Below, piece after piece: positions 10,447 to 18,513 of a stretch of DNA of 64,000 nucleotides. Source of the DNA: Ga0077555 sp964500805. Its GTDB lineage: Bacteria > Pseudomonadota > Alphaproteobacteria > Rhizobiales > Hyphomicrobiaceae. A program made the position numbers and the translations under genes. The stretch is taken from positions 1 to 64,000 of the forward strand of contig CAZCQH010000009.1 of assembly GCA_964500805.1 (NCBI GenBank), in the 5' to 3' direction. The notes below the pieces were generated by a model. That model was not told the DNA's origin, did no database searches, and saw only the letters and a list, made by a program, of their open reading frames with translations. Each line of letters begins with the position of its first letter. Positions within the stretch are counted from its first letter, which is position 1.

Positions 10447-10667
10447 GGTATCGTCTGCACTCAAACATTTTGGCTCGCTTGGCCCCCATCAGCACCATGC
10501 CGATGTTGTAGGCGAACCGCTTCTAGCCTCTTGTGCAGTGGCTTATTGCATTCGCGGCGTCCTGGCGCGCAAGCGCCAACGATGTTATTCGCCCTGCCCC
10601 AGGCCGGGCATATCCTACCGGTTGCACGTCCGGGTGCAAAGAAATCAGGACGGAAGCGTTAGCCCAT
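10447..10667. promoter_or_regulatory. Spacer upstream of hsdR
   Basis: The gap between the hsdR start and the recombinase stop must hold the leader of the hsdRMS operon. I see no clear -35/-10 pair and no strong terminator. Plus-strand frames here are shadows. Confidence 0.3.
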
Positions 10668-12413
10668 TCAATCAGCGCGGCCGGCATAGCCGAGGCGCTG
10701 GCGCTGCAGTGGCCAAGAGCAAGGTAGGTCCGACATCTTGATCAGCGTGTCGGCGGTGAGATCGGGCGGCTGTCGCCCTTCGAGGATAGCGGCGGTGATG
10801 CCCGGTGCCAGGAAGGCGAGCTTGAGGACGCGCGCCACGTAGCGATCGTCACTATTCTCCCAAACGGCGATCTCTTTGATCGTGCGTACTCTGCCAGCAC
10901 AAATCTCCCCCCACCAAATATGTGCCTTGACGACCGCGGCAATGAGCGTCGGATCGGGTCGATACTCGTGGCTGCCATACTGATCTTCGATCACCAATCG
11001 CATCTCAATTCCGCGGCGTACGGGCCGGCAAGTCGAGGCCAACACCACAGTGCTCTTACTTGTGTCGGGGCTTCCGTCCCCGTGCTCGCCCGGTCCCGCT
11101 GCTCTGCCTTGAAAGAGCTGATTGATCAGCGCAGTCACGCTGATCTCGGTCTCGACACGATCGTCATGCACGACCACTTTTCTGATAAGGCTCAGGAGAA
11201 TCGCACGCGAATCAGTTTGCGCCAGGTCATGCGCGAGCTTGCTGGCCTGCCGCAAGGCTGAGAGTGCCGAATGATTCGAGAGCTTGGCTGAGCTTAGGAG
11301 AGTCCAGATTCGGTTCTGGTCGCTCAGCAGGTCGCGAATTTGGTTGAGGACGAGCCTTTCCAGCTCAACGGCCGGTAACCGCCAAGCAGTGGCGGCGGAA
11401 CCTGCCCAAGGATCCGTAATCAGGCTGTGGGAGACATAATATCGGTAGCGCTTACCGCGTTTGACCGCGTGCGACGGTGTGAGGCGCTTACCTTCGGCAT
11501 CAATGATCAGGCCGGCAAGCAAACTAGGCTCTCTCGCGCCTCCACCATTTCGCCGCTGATTGCGTTTGGCGGCAAGAGATTGCTGCACAGATTCCCACAG
11601 CTCAGGCTCAATGATGGACTCGTGCTCGCCCTCGTAGATTTGTCCCTTGTGGCCGATGCGGCCGCTGTAGATGGGATTTTGTAGCATCTGGTAGAGCGCA
11701 CCCGCCGCGATCGCGCGCCCGCCACAAGACTTCCCGGTAGCACTGATCCGCCGCTTGCTGGTAATCCCCTTGCCATCCAACTCGGCCTTCAATTTGTAGA
11801 CCGAGCCGAGCTCGAGATAGCGCCGGAATATATGGCGGACGTTATCGGCTTCATCCTTGTTGATAAGGAGCTTGCGGTCCTTCACGTCGTAGCCGAGCGG
11901 TGTGAAGCCACCCATCCACATGCCTTTCCTCTTGGAGGCGGCGATCTTATCGCGAATGCGTTCACCGGTGACCTCACGCTCGAATTGGGCAAAGGACAGA
12001 AGCACGTTGAGGGTGAGGCGCCCCATCGAGGTGGTGGTGTTGAAAGCCTGCGTCACCGACACAAACGAGACGCTATGGGCGTCAAACACTTCGACGATCT
12101 TGGCGAAGTCGAACAGCGAGCGCGTGAGGCGGTCGATCTTGTAGACCAACACGACGTCCACCTTGGAGGCGCGTATGTCAGCCAAGAGGCGTTGTAGGGC
12201 CGGCCGATCGAGGGTGCCTCCCGACCAGCCGCCGTCGTCAAAGCACGCTGGCAAGGCCTGCCAGCCCTCGTTTTTCTGGCTGGCGATGAAGGCTTCACAA
12301 GCCTCCCGCTGCGCCTGCAGCGAATTGAACTCCTGTTCCAAACCCTCTTCCGAAGACTTGCGCGTATAGATCGCGCAACGAAGCTTCGTGGCACGTTTAC
12401 GGTCTTCAGCCAT
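10668..12413 (-). CDS. Large serine recombinase
   Basis: This 581-aa protein has an N-terminal resolvase catalytic domain with YTRKS at residues 16-20, Ser20 being the likely nucleophile. Downstream are the conserved DRLTRS and FAQFERE helices, then a Recombinase domain (GYDVKDRKLLINKDEADNV) and a basic, arginine-rich segment. Such enzymes integrate and excise mobile elements by a phosphoserine intermediate. I chose the ATG at 12413, which overlaps the end of the DUF2924 gene. The recombinase-DUF2924-DUF3489 trio recurs in Rhizobiales islands and is probably one mobility module. A canonical C-terminal zinc ribbon and coiled coil is not obvious. Confidence 0.93.
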   Translation of the reverse strand: MAEDRKRATKLRCAIYTRKSSEEGLEQEFNSLQAQREACEAFIASQKNEGWQALPACFDDGGWSGGTLDRPALQRLLADIRASKVDVVLVYKIDRLTRSLFDFAKIVEVFDAHSVSFVSVTQAFNTTTSMGRLTLNVLLSFAQFEREVTGERIRDKIAASKRKGMWMGGFTPLGYDVKDRKLLINKDEADNVRHIFRRYLELGSVYKLKAELDGKGITSKRRISATGKSCGGRAIAAGALYQMLQNPIYSGRIGHKGQIYEGEHESIIEPELWESVQQSLAAKRNQRRNGGGAREPSLLAGLIIDAEGKRLTPSHAVKRGKRYRYYVSHSLITDPWAGSAATAWRLPAVELERLVLNQIRDLLSDQNRIWTLLSSAKLSNHSALSALRQASKLAHDLAQTDSRAILLSLIRKVVVHDDRVETEISVTALINQLFQGRAAGPGEHGDGSPDTSKSTVVLASTCRPVRRGIEMRLVIEDQYGSHEYRPDPTLIAAVVKAHIWWGEICAGRVRTIKEIAVWENSDDRYVARVLKLAFLAPGITAAILEGRQPPDLTADTLIKMSDLPCSWPLQRQRLGYAGRAD

Positions 12414-12981
12414 GGGCGCCCTTCCGCTGACGGATAACGGTGCGGGCCCTGCGTATGCCAGCCGCGCCGCCATCATGGGGCAAGCCCGTCGTGGAGCATG
12501 TCGATCGCCTTGCCTTCAGACCGAAGAATACGTGACCGTTCCACCTCGTGCCGGTGATGGCTCGCGCGATGGCCGAGAGGCTGCGATGTATCTCGCCGTT
12601 CCAGCCGAAACCCTGCTCAAGAACGGTGACCTCGTGGGTGCGGCCCTGCCATTCACGGATAAGCTTTGTGCCGGGCTTAAAGCTCGGCTGCGGCCCAACG
12701 CTGACGACGCGGCCCGTGCCACGCAGTTCTGCAGCCAAACGCTGCAAGCGCTGACGCACGCTGGGAGTTAAGCCGCCAAAGGCTTTTTCCTGAATTGCGT
12801 GCGCCAGCGCCCGCAGCAGCATTTGCCGGCTGAGGCGCTTCGGTGGGTCGCCGCCCTGAAGGGCGCGCCAGCGCTGCTTCAGGGCGGCATGATCGAGATC
12901 ACCAAGCGCCGCGATTTCTTGCTCGATGTCTACATCGTCCCGCGGGACCATGGTTCCGGCACTGGTGAAGGTAGGTTTCAT
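12406..12981 (-). CDS. DUF2924 protein
   Basis: This 191-aa protein has the DUF2924 core: an N-terminal LKQRWRALQGGDPPKRLSR helix pair, then about 105-150 with a GTKLIREWQGRTHEVTVLE strand region ending in WNGHVFFGLK. The ~35 residues after FGLK are atypical for the family and may be read-through. DUF2924 genes nearly always sit directly upstream of a serine recombinase, as here (8-bp overlap), so a role as recombination cofactor is likely but unproven. Starts at 12981 or 12951 are both possible. Confidence 0.88.
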   Translation of the reverse strand: MKPTFTSAGTMVPRDDVDIEQEIAALGDLDHAALKQRWRALQGGDPPKRLSRQMLLRALAHAIQEKAFGGLTPSVRQRLQRLAAELRGTGRVVSVGPQPSFKPGTKLIREWQGRTHEVTVLEQGFGWNGEIHRSLSAIARAITGTRWNGHVFFGLKARRSTCSTTGLPHDGGAAGIRRARTVIRQRKGAHG

Positions 12982-13032
12982 GGTCTACTCGGAGTGTTTG
13001 AGTAGGCGGAGCAATGGCAACCGCACCGTCGC

Positions 13033-13662
13033 CTATGTCTTGGTGGACGCGAGCGGCGCGATCCGGTAGCGGCGCACGCCGTCTTTGCCGACGTCCGAGA
13101 CGAGCGGAAGCTTCAGCTTCTTCTTCACGAGACCACTGAAAAAGCCTCGCACGGAGTGCGGTTGCCAACCGGTTTTGGCGATGATGTCCTCGATCGTGAC
13201 GCCGGATTGCCGCCGCAGCATCTGGATCACGACATCCTGCTTGCTCTGCGAAGGCACCGCTCGCGATCGGTTCTTGGGCTTGGCGGAAGAAGTCTTCCCA
13301 GTCTTGCCGCGCGGCTTTGCGGCTGCCGTCTTGCGCTGGCGCGGCATGCTTGCTGCTGCCTGCGAGGGCTTGACTTCGGTGCTATCGATGCCGAGGGCGA
13401 GAAGGCCTGCATTGGTGATGAACAGGCCGATCGGATGGCGTTCCTCGTCTCGGCGCCATTCAGGCGCGCCATTGATGGTCGGTCTCTCCTCGGCGAGCTT
13501 GCGCTTACACAAGGTCTCGACGACTTTGCTGAGCGCAGCGCCTTTAGCAGACAAGCTTTGCGGGAATGGCAGGAGTGATCCGTCGTCGCGTTGGGCGGCG
13601 GTGCTGAGGGTCACGAGTTGAGCGTCGCTGAGCGTGGCTAGTGCCGGTTGGGTCTTGGGCAT
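13033..13662 (-). CDS. DUF3489 protein
   Basis: The 209-aa protein starts MPKTQPALATLSDAQLVTLS. Its C-terminal ~70 residues carry the DUF3489 winged-helix-like signature (QDVVIQMLRRQSGVTIEDI, TGWQPHSVRGFFSG, RRYRI). The middle (about 115-140) is Lys/Arg/Ser-rich and looks like a DNA-binding linker. I chose the ATG at 13662 because the preceding 15 codons are not conserved in style. It is usually found beside DUF2924 and a serine recombinase, and probably binds DNA in the same process. Confidence 0.88.
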   Translation of the reverse strand: MPKTQPALATLSDAQLVTLSTAAQRDDGSLLPFPQSLSAKGAALSKVVETLCKRKLAEERPTINGAPEWRRDEERHPIGLFITNAGLLALGIDSTEVKPSQAAASMPRQRKTAAAKPRGKTGKTSSAKPKNRSRAVPSQSKQDVVIQMLRRQSGVTIEDIIAKTGWQPHSVRGFFSGLVKKKLKLPLVSDVGKDGVRRYRIAPLASTKT

Positions 13663-13857
13663 GGCTACCTCCATCTGAGTGCGCCGGCCCGATGCCGGCG
13701 CTTCCACCGCCTAGCGCCCGGCGCAAATGCCAGGCGAGGACGGTGACGGAGGTGTTGCCGCCAGGTCGTGACAATGCATGCACGCTCTGTTCGCAAGCGA
13801 AGTCCAGGGGAAATTTCGAGATGATTCGCCGCGAAGTCCGGCCGCGGCAACCGCGGC

Positions 13858-14118
13858 TCACTGCTGCCTGATCAGGCGCTTCAAGAGCTGCACCGGGTCG
13901 GCCCCAAGGGCGCGAGCGATCGTCAGGAACTCCACGACGTCAATTCGGCGCTCGCCGCCCTCGTATCTTGCCACAAAGGACTGAGACTTCTTGAGCCGTT
14001 TAGCCAAGTCCTGCTGCGTCAGTCCGGCGCCTTTGCGCGCCGCGATCATCAGGCGGCAAAAAACCTCCTGCTCAGCGCTATGAACGGATTTGATTAGGCC
14101 GCGCGTCCGAGGGCTCAT
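13858..14118 (-). CDS. Small XRE-family transcriptional regulator
   Basis: This 86-aa single-domain helix-turn-helix protein (GLTQQDLAKRLKKSQSFVARYEGGERRID at about 32-60) is of lambda-Cro/SinR type. It is transcribed towards the recombinase module and away from the nuclease-like gene at 14216, with about 100 bp between the divergent starts. The inferred role is local repressor of one or both units. Confidence 0.9.
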   Translation of the reverse strand: MSPRTRGLIKSVHSAEQEVFCRLMIAARKGAGLTQQDLAKRLKKSQSFVARYEGGERRIDVVEFLTIARALGADPVQLLKRLIRQQ

Positions 14119-14215
14119 CAGCGCGGCAGGCTGATCCAGTTATTGCATTATCTCAAAAGTGGATACTGCCTCCAAAGAGAGTTATAGGTCCTTCGGCTCT
14201 GGACCGGAGGCCGCA

Positions 14216-15145
14216 ATGACGATTACCGCCAAGACGGTGCGCTACATCAAACTCGGCAGGGGAGGTCGCTGGGAGAAGATATCGCTCGAAAACGGCGAGC
14301 TTCATTTTGGACACGGCAAGGTTCCGCACGAGCTGGCGCTGACCGGCGATCGGGCAAAGATCAAAGAGGCTCTGATCAAAGTAGGTCGCAGCTCCCAAGC
14401 CGCGGCCGACGATGCGAGGGAGGTGGTTGACTTCTATCACCTCGGAGCCGATTGCCTTTGGGCGACCCTGGCCCAAGATCATCTCTGGTGGACCTGCGCC
14501 GAGCCTGAGGTCACATGGCTCGGCTTTGGAGAGGGACACGGGGAGCGCATGCGAAAATGCATCGGTGGCTGGCGCAACGCCGACACAAATGGCGTTCCGC
14601 TGCGCATCGACACATTGAGCACTAGGCTCACCAAGGTCGCGAGCTACCGTCGTACCCTTTGCGCCATCGAGGCTGAAGACTATCTGTTGCGGCGGATTAA
14701 TGGAGTCATCGAGCCTCTCGTCGCCAAGGGCAATGACGCGCGAGACGCACTCCTCGACGTGCTCACTGAGGCGATCAAGGCGCTCGATTGGTCAGACTTC
14801 GAAACCTTGCTGGATATCATGTTTGCTCGGAGCGGGTGGAATCGATCATCGCCGCTTGGCGGGAGTCAAAAGCTCGTCGACCTCGTGCTCGAACAACCTA
14901 CAACGGGTGAGCGTGGGGCAATTCAAGTGAAATCGGCCGCGAGCCAAAAGCAGCTCGATCAATTCATCAACGACGCCGACGAGGCCGGCTCATATGACCG
15001 GCTCTTCTTTGCTTGCCACAGCCCGAAGGGTCGCTTGGCGCCGCCCGCAGACCGCCGTGACGTTCATGTTTGGGCCGACCGCGATCTGGCAAAAATCGCG
15101 CTTCGCCTTGGCTTGTCCGATTGGATCCTGGAGAAGGTTTCCTGA
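14216..15145 (+). CDS. PD-(D/E)XK nuclease-like protein, possible Mrr-type restriction enzyme
   Basis: This is a 309-aa protein. In its C-terminal half, MFARSGWNRSS...LVDLVLEQP (Asp near 221) and GAIQVKS (QVK near 237-239) give the D...QxK signature of Mrr/restriction-endonuclease folds. The N-terminal ~190 residues resemble a recognition or regulatory domain that I cannot name. The ATG at 14216 has GGAGG at good spacing and is preferred to upstream starts. It stands alone between an XRE gene and the convergent DUF5681 gene. It could be a modification-dependent enzyme or be paired with the methyltransferase at 15655-16971; no experiment or search supports either. Confidence 0.75.
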   Translation: MTITAKTVRYIKLGRGGRWEKISLENGELHFGHGKVPHELALTGDRAKIKEALIKVGRSSQAAADDAREVVDFYHLGADCLWATLAQDHLWWTCAEPEVTWLGFGEGHGERMRKCIGGWRNADTNGVPLRIDTLSTRLTKVASYRRTLCAIEAEDYLLRRINGVIEPLVAKGNDARDALLDVLTEAIKALDWSDFETLLDIMFARSGWNRSSPLGGSQKLVDLVLEQPTTGERGAIQVKSAASQKQLDQFINDADEAGSYDRLFFACHSPKGRLAPPADRRDVHVWADRDLAKIALRLGLSDWILEKVS

Positions 15146-15202
15146 GGGCTCTGCCAGCGCCGTGACTTCCTGGAATCGCGCCGCACAGTATGGCCATGAC
15201 GC

Positions 15203-15658
15203 TCATTTCTTCTCTTCGTTGAGCTTAGATTCGTATCGCGTGACGATGCGCCCGAGAAACTCGAGTTCTTCGTCGCTCAACAGCGGCAGTATCGCTTTCC
15301 AGTCGGCCATGCGGTCAGTTTCCGGCACTTCCACAGAACGAGCGAGATTGAAGAAGAGCATCATCGCTCGGTGATCGCCTCTTAAGGCTCGTTCTATGAG
15401 ACGTGCTACCCCCGCTTCGAGCGTGACAACCTTCCGTACCTTTCCGGCTTCACGCATCGGAATTTTCTGAGCAAAACGGCGCCTTGCGATCGTCGCCAAA
15501 TTTTGGGAACTCTTTGGTCGTCCCCTTCGATTTCCGCTTTGTCCGGGCTTGAATTGGGAGTGTTTAGGTGGCCGGCAATAGCCGACCTCGTAATCATTGC
15601 CATCAGGCTGGCGATGACTGCCGGATGACAGCTGACCTCCCCTTTTCTTTTTGCTCAT
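15203..15658 (-). CDS. DUF5681 protein
   Basis: The 151-aa protein has the family hallmark SQFKPGQSGNRRGRPK near residues 34-49, followed by a helical domain (VARLIERALRGDHRAMMLFF). DUF5681 proteins are common in alphaproteobacterial prophages and islands, often beside a ParB-type methyltransferase. Its ATG overlaps the stop of that methyltransferase (ATGA), so the two are coupled. Function is unknown; the Gly/Arg/Lys-rich start suggests nucleic-acid binding. Confidence 0.87.
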   Translation of the reverse strand: MSKKKRGGQLSSGSHRQPDGNDYEVGYCRPPKHSQFKPGQSGNRRGRPKSSQNLATIARRRFAQKIPMREAGKVRKVVTLEAGVARLIERALRGDHRAMMLFFNLARSVEVPETDRMADWKAILPLLSDEELEFLGRIVTRYESKLNEEKK

Positions 15659-16971
15659 TTTCCACTCCTGGCTGTCGCGCGGTTATCCGCGACCTCATCG
15701 AACGTGCGGCAGTCACCGTTGAGAACCGCGTCGCGCTTGGTGAAGGCCTGCCAACGTCGGATTGCGGCATCGACATAAAGTGGATCAAGTTCCAAGCCAT
15801 AGGCCCGACGTCCAACACGCTCGGCGGCGAGAATCGTGGTGCCTGACCCCATGAATGGGTCAAGCACGATATCGCCCCGCCTCGAACAGTCACGCATGGC
15901 GTCAGCTACAAGCGCGATGGGCTTGACGGTTGGATGAATCGAAAGCTCGTCGAGTCGCCCGGCACGGAAGGAATTGACCCCGGCATAGGTCCAGACGTTT
16001 GAGCGATTGCGCCCGTGCTGCCCGAGTTCGAAATTGTTCGTGTGTTCGCCTTCGCCGTTCTTGAAGACAAAGATCAACTCGTGCTGCGATCGATAGAAGC
16101 TACCTTGACCGGCATTGGTCTTGTTCCAGACGACGAGATTCTTTAGCTCGGAATAAACCCTTTCGCCCGCTTCGAGCATCTCGTTGAGATGCCGCCAGTC
16201 CATGCAGACGTAGTGAATTGAGCCTTCGACGGAATGAGCGGCGGTAAGTGTCAGAGTTTCGGCTAAGAATGACGCGAACTGAGTTCGCGACATCTCTCCG
16301 GACGCCATTGCAAACTCGCCGTGTTTGACCCTGCCGCGGCCCTGAATCGATTTAACCGAGACGTTGTATGGCGGATCCGCGAACACCATTGCCGCTCGAT
16401 TACTTGCCATGAGCTTGCGATAATGCGCGGTTTCTCGTGCGTCCCCGCAAAGGAGTTGGTGCTCACCGAGCTGCCAGAGATCGCCGACCCGGCTGACAGG
16501 CTTTGCCGCTAGCGGAGATGGTTCGTCCGCAGGATCGGCTTCTTGATCGACGAGGTCGGCCATAAGGCCGTCGATCTCAGCCGGCTCGAACCCCGTCAAG
16601 GAAATGTCGAGCCCGATCTCGTCGAGCAGGGCAGGAAGCTCGCTGAGTTCCACCGCAAGCGTCGCGCGGTCCCACCCGGCTTTCTCGGCGAGCTTGTTGT
16701 CGGCAAGCAGATAAGCGCGTTTCTGCGCCTCGCTCAGCCCAGAAAGAACCAGGGTCGGAACTTCGTCGAGTTCGAGCAACTGGGCGGCGGCGAGTCGGCC
16801 GTGGCCGGCGAGGACAAGATTGCTCTCCTCGATCAAAATCGGATTGGTGAAGCCGAAGCGCTGGATGCTATCGGCGATTTGCCGAATCTGCTTCTTGGAG
16901 TGGGTACGTGCGTTTTTGGGATGGGGCTTCAGCTTGTTGAGCGAAACAAGCCTGATTTGGTCCGTCGGCAT
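15655..16971 (-). CDS. ParB-domain DNA methyltransferase (N4/N6 type)
   Basis: This 438-aa protein has a ParB/sulfiredoxin-like N-terminus (about 5-100, with NPILIEESNLVLAGHGRL). A DNA methyltransferase domain follows, with the catalytic DPPY at 199-202, then HPTVKP and the SAM loop DPFMGSGTT toward the C-terminus. That motif order is of beta-class type. AGGAG sits seven bases before the ATG. Such ParB-MTase fusions are frequent in prophages and islands and may act as orphan methylases protecting the element. It is co-transcribed with the DUF5681 gene, and no dedicated endonuclease is in the operon. Confidence 0.93.
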   Translation of the reverse strand: MPTDQIRLVSLNKLKPHPKNARTHSKKQIRQIADSIQRFGFTNPILIEESNLVLAGHGRLAAAQLLELDEVPTLVLSGLSEAQKRAYLLADNKLAEKAGWDRATLAVELSELPALLDEIGLDISLTGFEPAEIDGLMADLVDQEADPADEPSPLAAKPVSRVGDLWQLGEHQLLCGDARETAHYRKLMASNRAAMVFADPPYNVSVKSIQGRGRVKHGEFAMASGEMSRTQFASFLAETLTLTAAHSVEGSIHYVCMDWRHLNEMLEAGERVYSELKNLVVWNKTNAGQGSFYRSQHELIFVFKNGEGEHTNNFELGQHGRNRSNVWTYAGVNSFRAGRLDELSIHPTVKPIALVADAMRDCSRRGDIVLDPFMGSGTTILAAERVGRRAYGLELDPLYVDAAIRRWQAFTKRDAVLNGDCRTFDEVADNRATARSGK

Positions 16972-16974
16972 TGG

Positions 16975-16994
16975 TAGCTCCTATTAAAAGGAGC
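16975..16994. repeat. Short inverted repeat over the methyltransferase leader
   Basis: GCTCCT and AGGAGC form a 6-bp perfect stem with a 6-base loop, immediately upstream of the methyltransferase ATG and including its ribosome-binding site. It could hide the Shine-Dalgarno sequence or be an operator. This is seen directly; its role is inferred. Confidence 0.4.
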
Positions 16995-17037
16995 CATCCA
17001 AATACAACATTTGTTCCCCCATGCAACAACTGGTCGG

Positions 17038-17751
17038 CTAACTCGATTGTGGCAAACGAGTGGCGCCATCGCTGGGGCGCGCTCCACCCGCCGGTCGGCG
17101 GATCAAAGGAACCCGCATGCCTGACCGCTCGAGCGCGCTAGCGACCGTTTGGCGGCAAGCGCCCAGCTCTGGATCGTTGTTGGCAATGAATTGCAGAATT
17201 GCCTCGAGCTTCAGAACGTGCAACTTCCGAAGCTGGCTATAATCGAGCCACTCGAGTTCGGGGTTTGGTTGTCCCGAGCGGTAGAATCTAGCCTCAAGCT
17301 CGCGTGCAATGAATTTGATCGTCCAGTAAACGATGCGCCTTTCGAGTCGCGTCAGCTTCCAAGGCAGCGCCGCCGGAATCACGTCCACGGCTTGAAGGCA
17401 AGTACCATCCGAAAGGGTAACGATGCCATCCTCGTCGACTGCCGCTCTATCAAGAAGCGAAATCGCAAAGGTTTCTTTCGCATTTCCGGGTCGTCGTCTG
17501 CCCTTGAAGGCGTGTGACGTTGGTAGGGCCACACCCCAAGTGTGCTCGAGACTGCTTGCTCTGCTCACAACGAATACCATCAAGGGGAGCTCAGCGGCCG
17601 TAGGATGCAAAAGGCATGTTCTGATGTCAGCGAACGTACCCTCGGGGAGACGTTGCGCTTTCCGCAATGCCTCCATCGCATCAGCGATGGATCGCATCGA
17701 GCGGCGACCGTCTATTGTATGGGGCAGAAGTGGGATTTCGCTTTCGGTCAT
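17038..17751 (-). CDS. Hypothetical protein
   Basis: This 237-aa protein is of unknown family. I prefer the ATG at 17751, which has GGAG six bases upstream. The N-terminal ~130 residues are mixed alpha/beta (TAAELPLMVFVVSRASSLE). From 130 on it is helical (LERRIVYWTIKFIARELEAR), and the last ~20 residues are Gly/Arg/Pro-rich. There is no signal peptide. It lies in the same orientation as the methyltransferase pair but 66 bp downstream of nothing obvious, so co-transcription is uncertain. Confidence 0.65.
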   Translation of the reverse strand: MTESEIPLLPHTIDGRRSMRSIADAMEALRKAQRLPEGTFADIRTCLLHPTAAELPLMVFVVSRASSLEHTWGVALPTSHAFKGRRRPGNAKETFAISLLDRAAVDEDGIVTLSDGTCLQAVDVIPAALPWKLTRLERRIVYWTIKFIARELEARFYRSGQPNPELEWLDYSQLRKLHVLKLEAILQFIANNDPELGACRQTVASALERSGMRVPLIRRPAGGARPSDGATRLPQSS

Positions 17752-17892
17752 CGTCATCTCCAAGCAACCCATATTACTATATCCAGTGAACAGCGCCACT
17801 TCCCAGCGAAGTCGAGAGCACACCTAGTTGGGCCGCCGCGGTGGAGTTCATCTCGACTATGCCGGAATGATCACATAGCGCCGTGGCCCGCG

Positions 17893-18400
17893 TGCCTGGG
17901 CAACGCGCACCCCAACACCGTCCCCTATCAAGTGTTCGCCACAGCCGATGGCCAGATCATCCTCGCCGTTGGCAATGACGCCCAGTTCCGCCGGTTCTGT
18001 GCGCTGGCAGGTGAGACGTTTCTTGAAACCGACATGCGCTTCGCGACCAACGCCGCCCGCGTGGCCAGCCGGCAAGAGCTTATCCCCATCATTCAGAAAC
18101 TTGTCCGCAAGCGCACAAGTGCGGAATGGCCCGACCTTCTAGATAGGGCTGATATTCCATCCGGTCCCATCAATGGCATCGGAGATGCGTTTGCCGAGCC
18201 ACAGGCTAAGGCACGTGGGCTTACGCTCAAACTCGCGCGCTCGTCGGGCCGCGACGCCCCAGGCGTCCGCAGCCTTTGCGCATGCCGGCTCCGCAGCCGA
18301 GCGTGACTGCGCCGCCTGTGCTTGGACAGCACACTGACGTTGGGCCCAACTGATGGGCGAGCTCGGAGAAGCCCGCGCTAAGGCAGCAAAACTCTCCGCA
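17893..18400 (+). pseudogene. Remnant of a CoA-transferase family III (CaiB/BaiF) gene
   Basis: A frame open from 17.9 kb reads NAHPNTVPYQVFATADGQII and then ~100 residues typical of family III CoA-transferases. It breaks near 18250. The match continues in a second frame (APPVLGQHTD, near 18310) and a third (GELGEARAKAAKL, near 18355). The N-terminal two-thirds are missing. It is a truncated, multiply frameshifted remnant and marks old DNA left beside the incoming GTPase cluster. Confidence 0.8.
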
Positions 18401-18425
18401 GATCCAGATCGCCGAGGAAACTCAA

Positions 18426-18511
18426 CGTTGTACCGACGTTGTTCCCAAACCCTTGACAAAGCGTTAACCGCGTCTATATTTGTGCCAAGTTGGTACAACG
18501 AGGGAACAACG
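18426..18511. promoter_or_regulatory. Four operator-like half-sites around the GTPase promoter
   Basis: CGTTGTACC (18426-18434) and CGTTGTTCCC (18437-18446) lie upstream of the -35 box. Their exact inverted copies, GGTACAACG (18492-18500) and GGGAACAACG (18502-18511), lie between the -10 box and the start codon, the last one covering the ribosome-binding site. Each side holds two tandem half-sites, and the sides face each other across the promoter. This arrangement suits a dimeric repressor that loops or blocks the promoter. Confidence 0.75.
18453..18480 (+). promoter_or_regulatory. Sigma-70-type promoter for the GTPase gene
   Basis: TTGACA (18453-18458) and TATATT (18475-18480) are separated by 16 bases and lie about 35 bases before the ATG at 18514. 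It is the best-formed promoter I see in the window and is unusually AT-rich for this DNA. Confidence 0.8.
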
Positions 18512-18513
18512 CG

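Noticed and set aside
10668..12413. The serine recombinase as the integrase for the tRNA-Ser sites
   Set aside because: tRNA 3' ends are usually used by tyrosine integrases. No tyrosine integrase is in the window, so the responsible enzyme is not identified.
18490..18513. Upstream start for the GTPase gene
   Set aside because: It lies inside the operator-like half-sites and has no ribosome-binding site, whereas the ATG at 18514 follows AGGGA.
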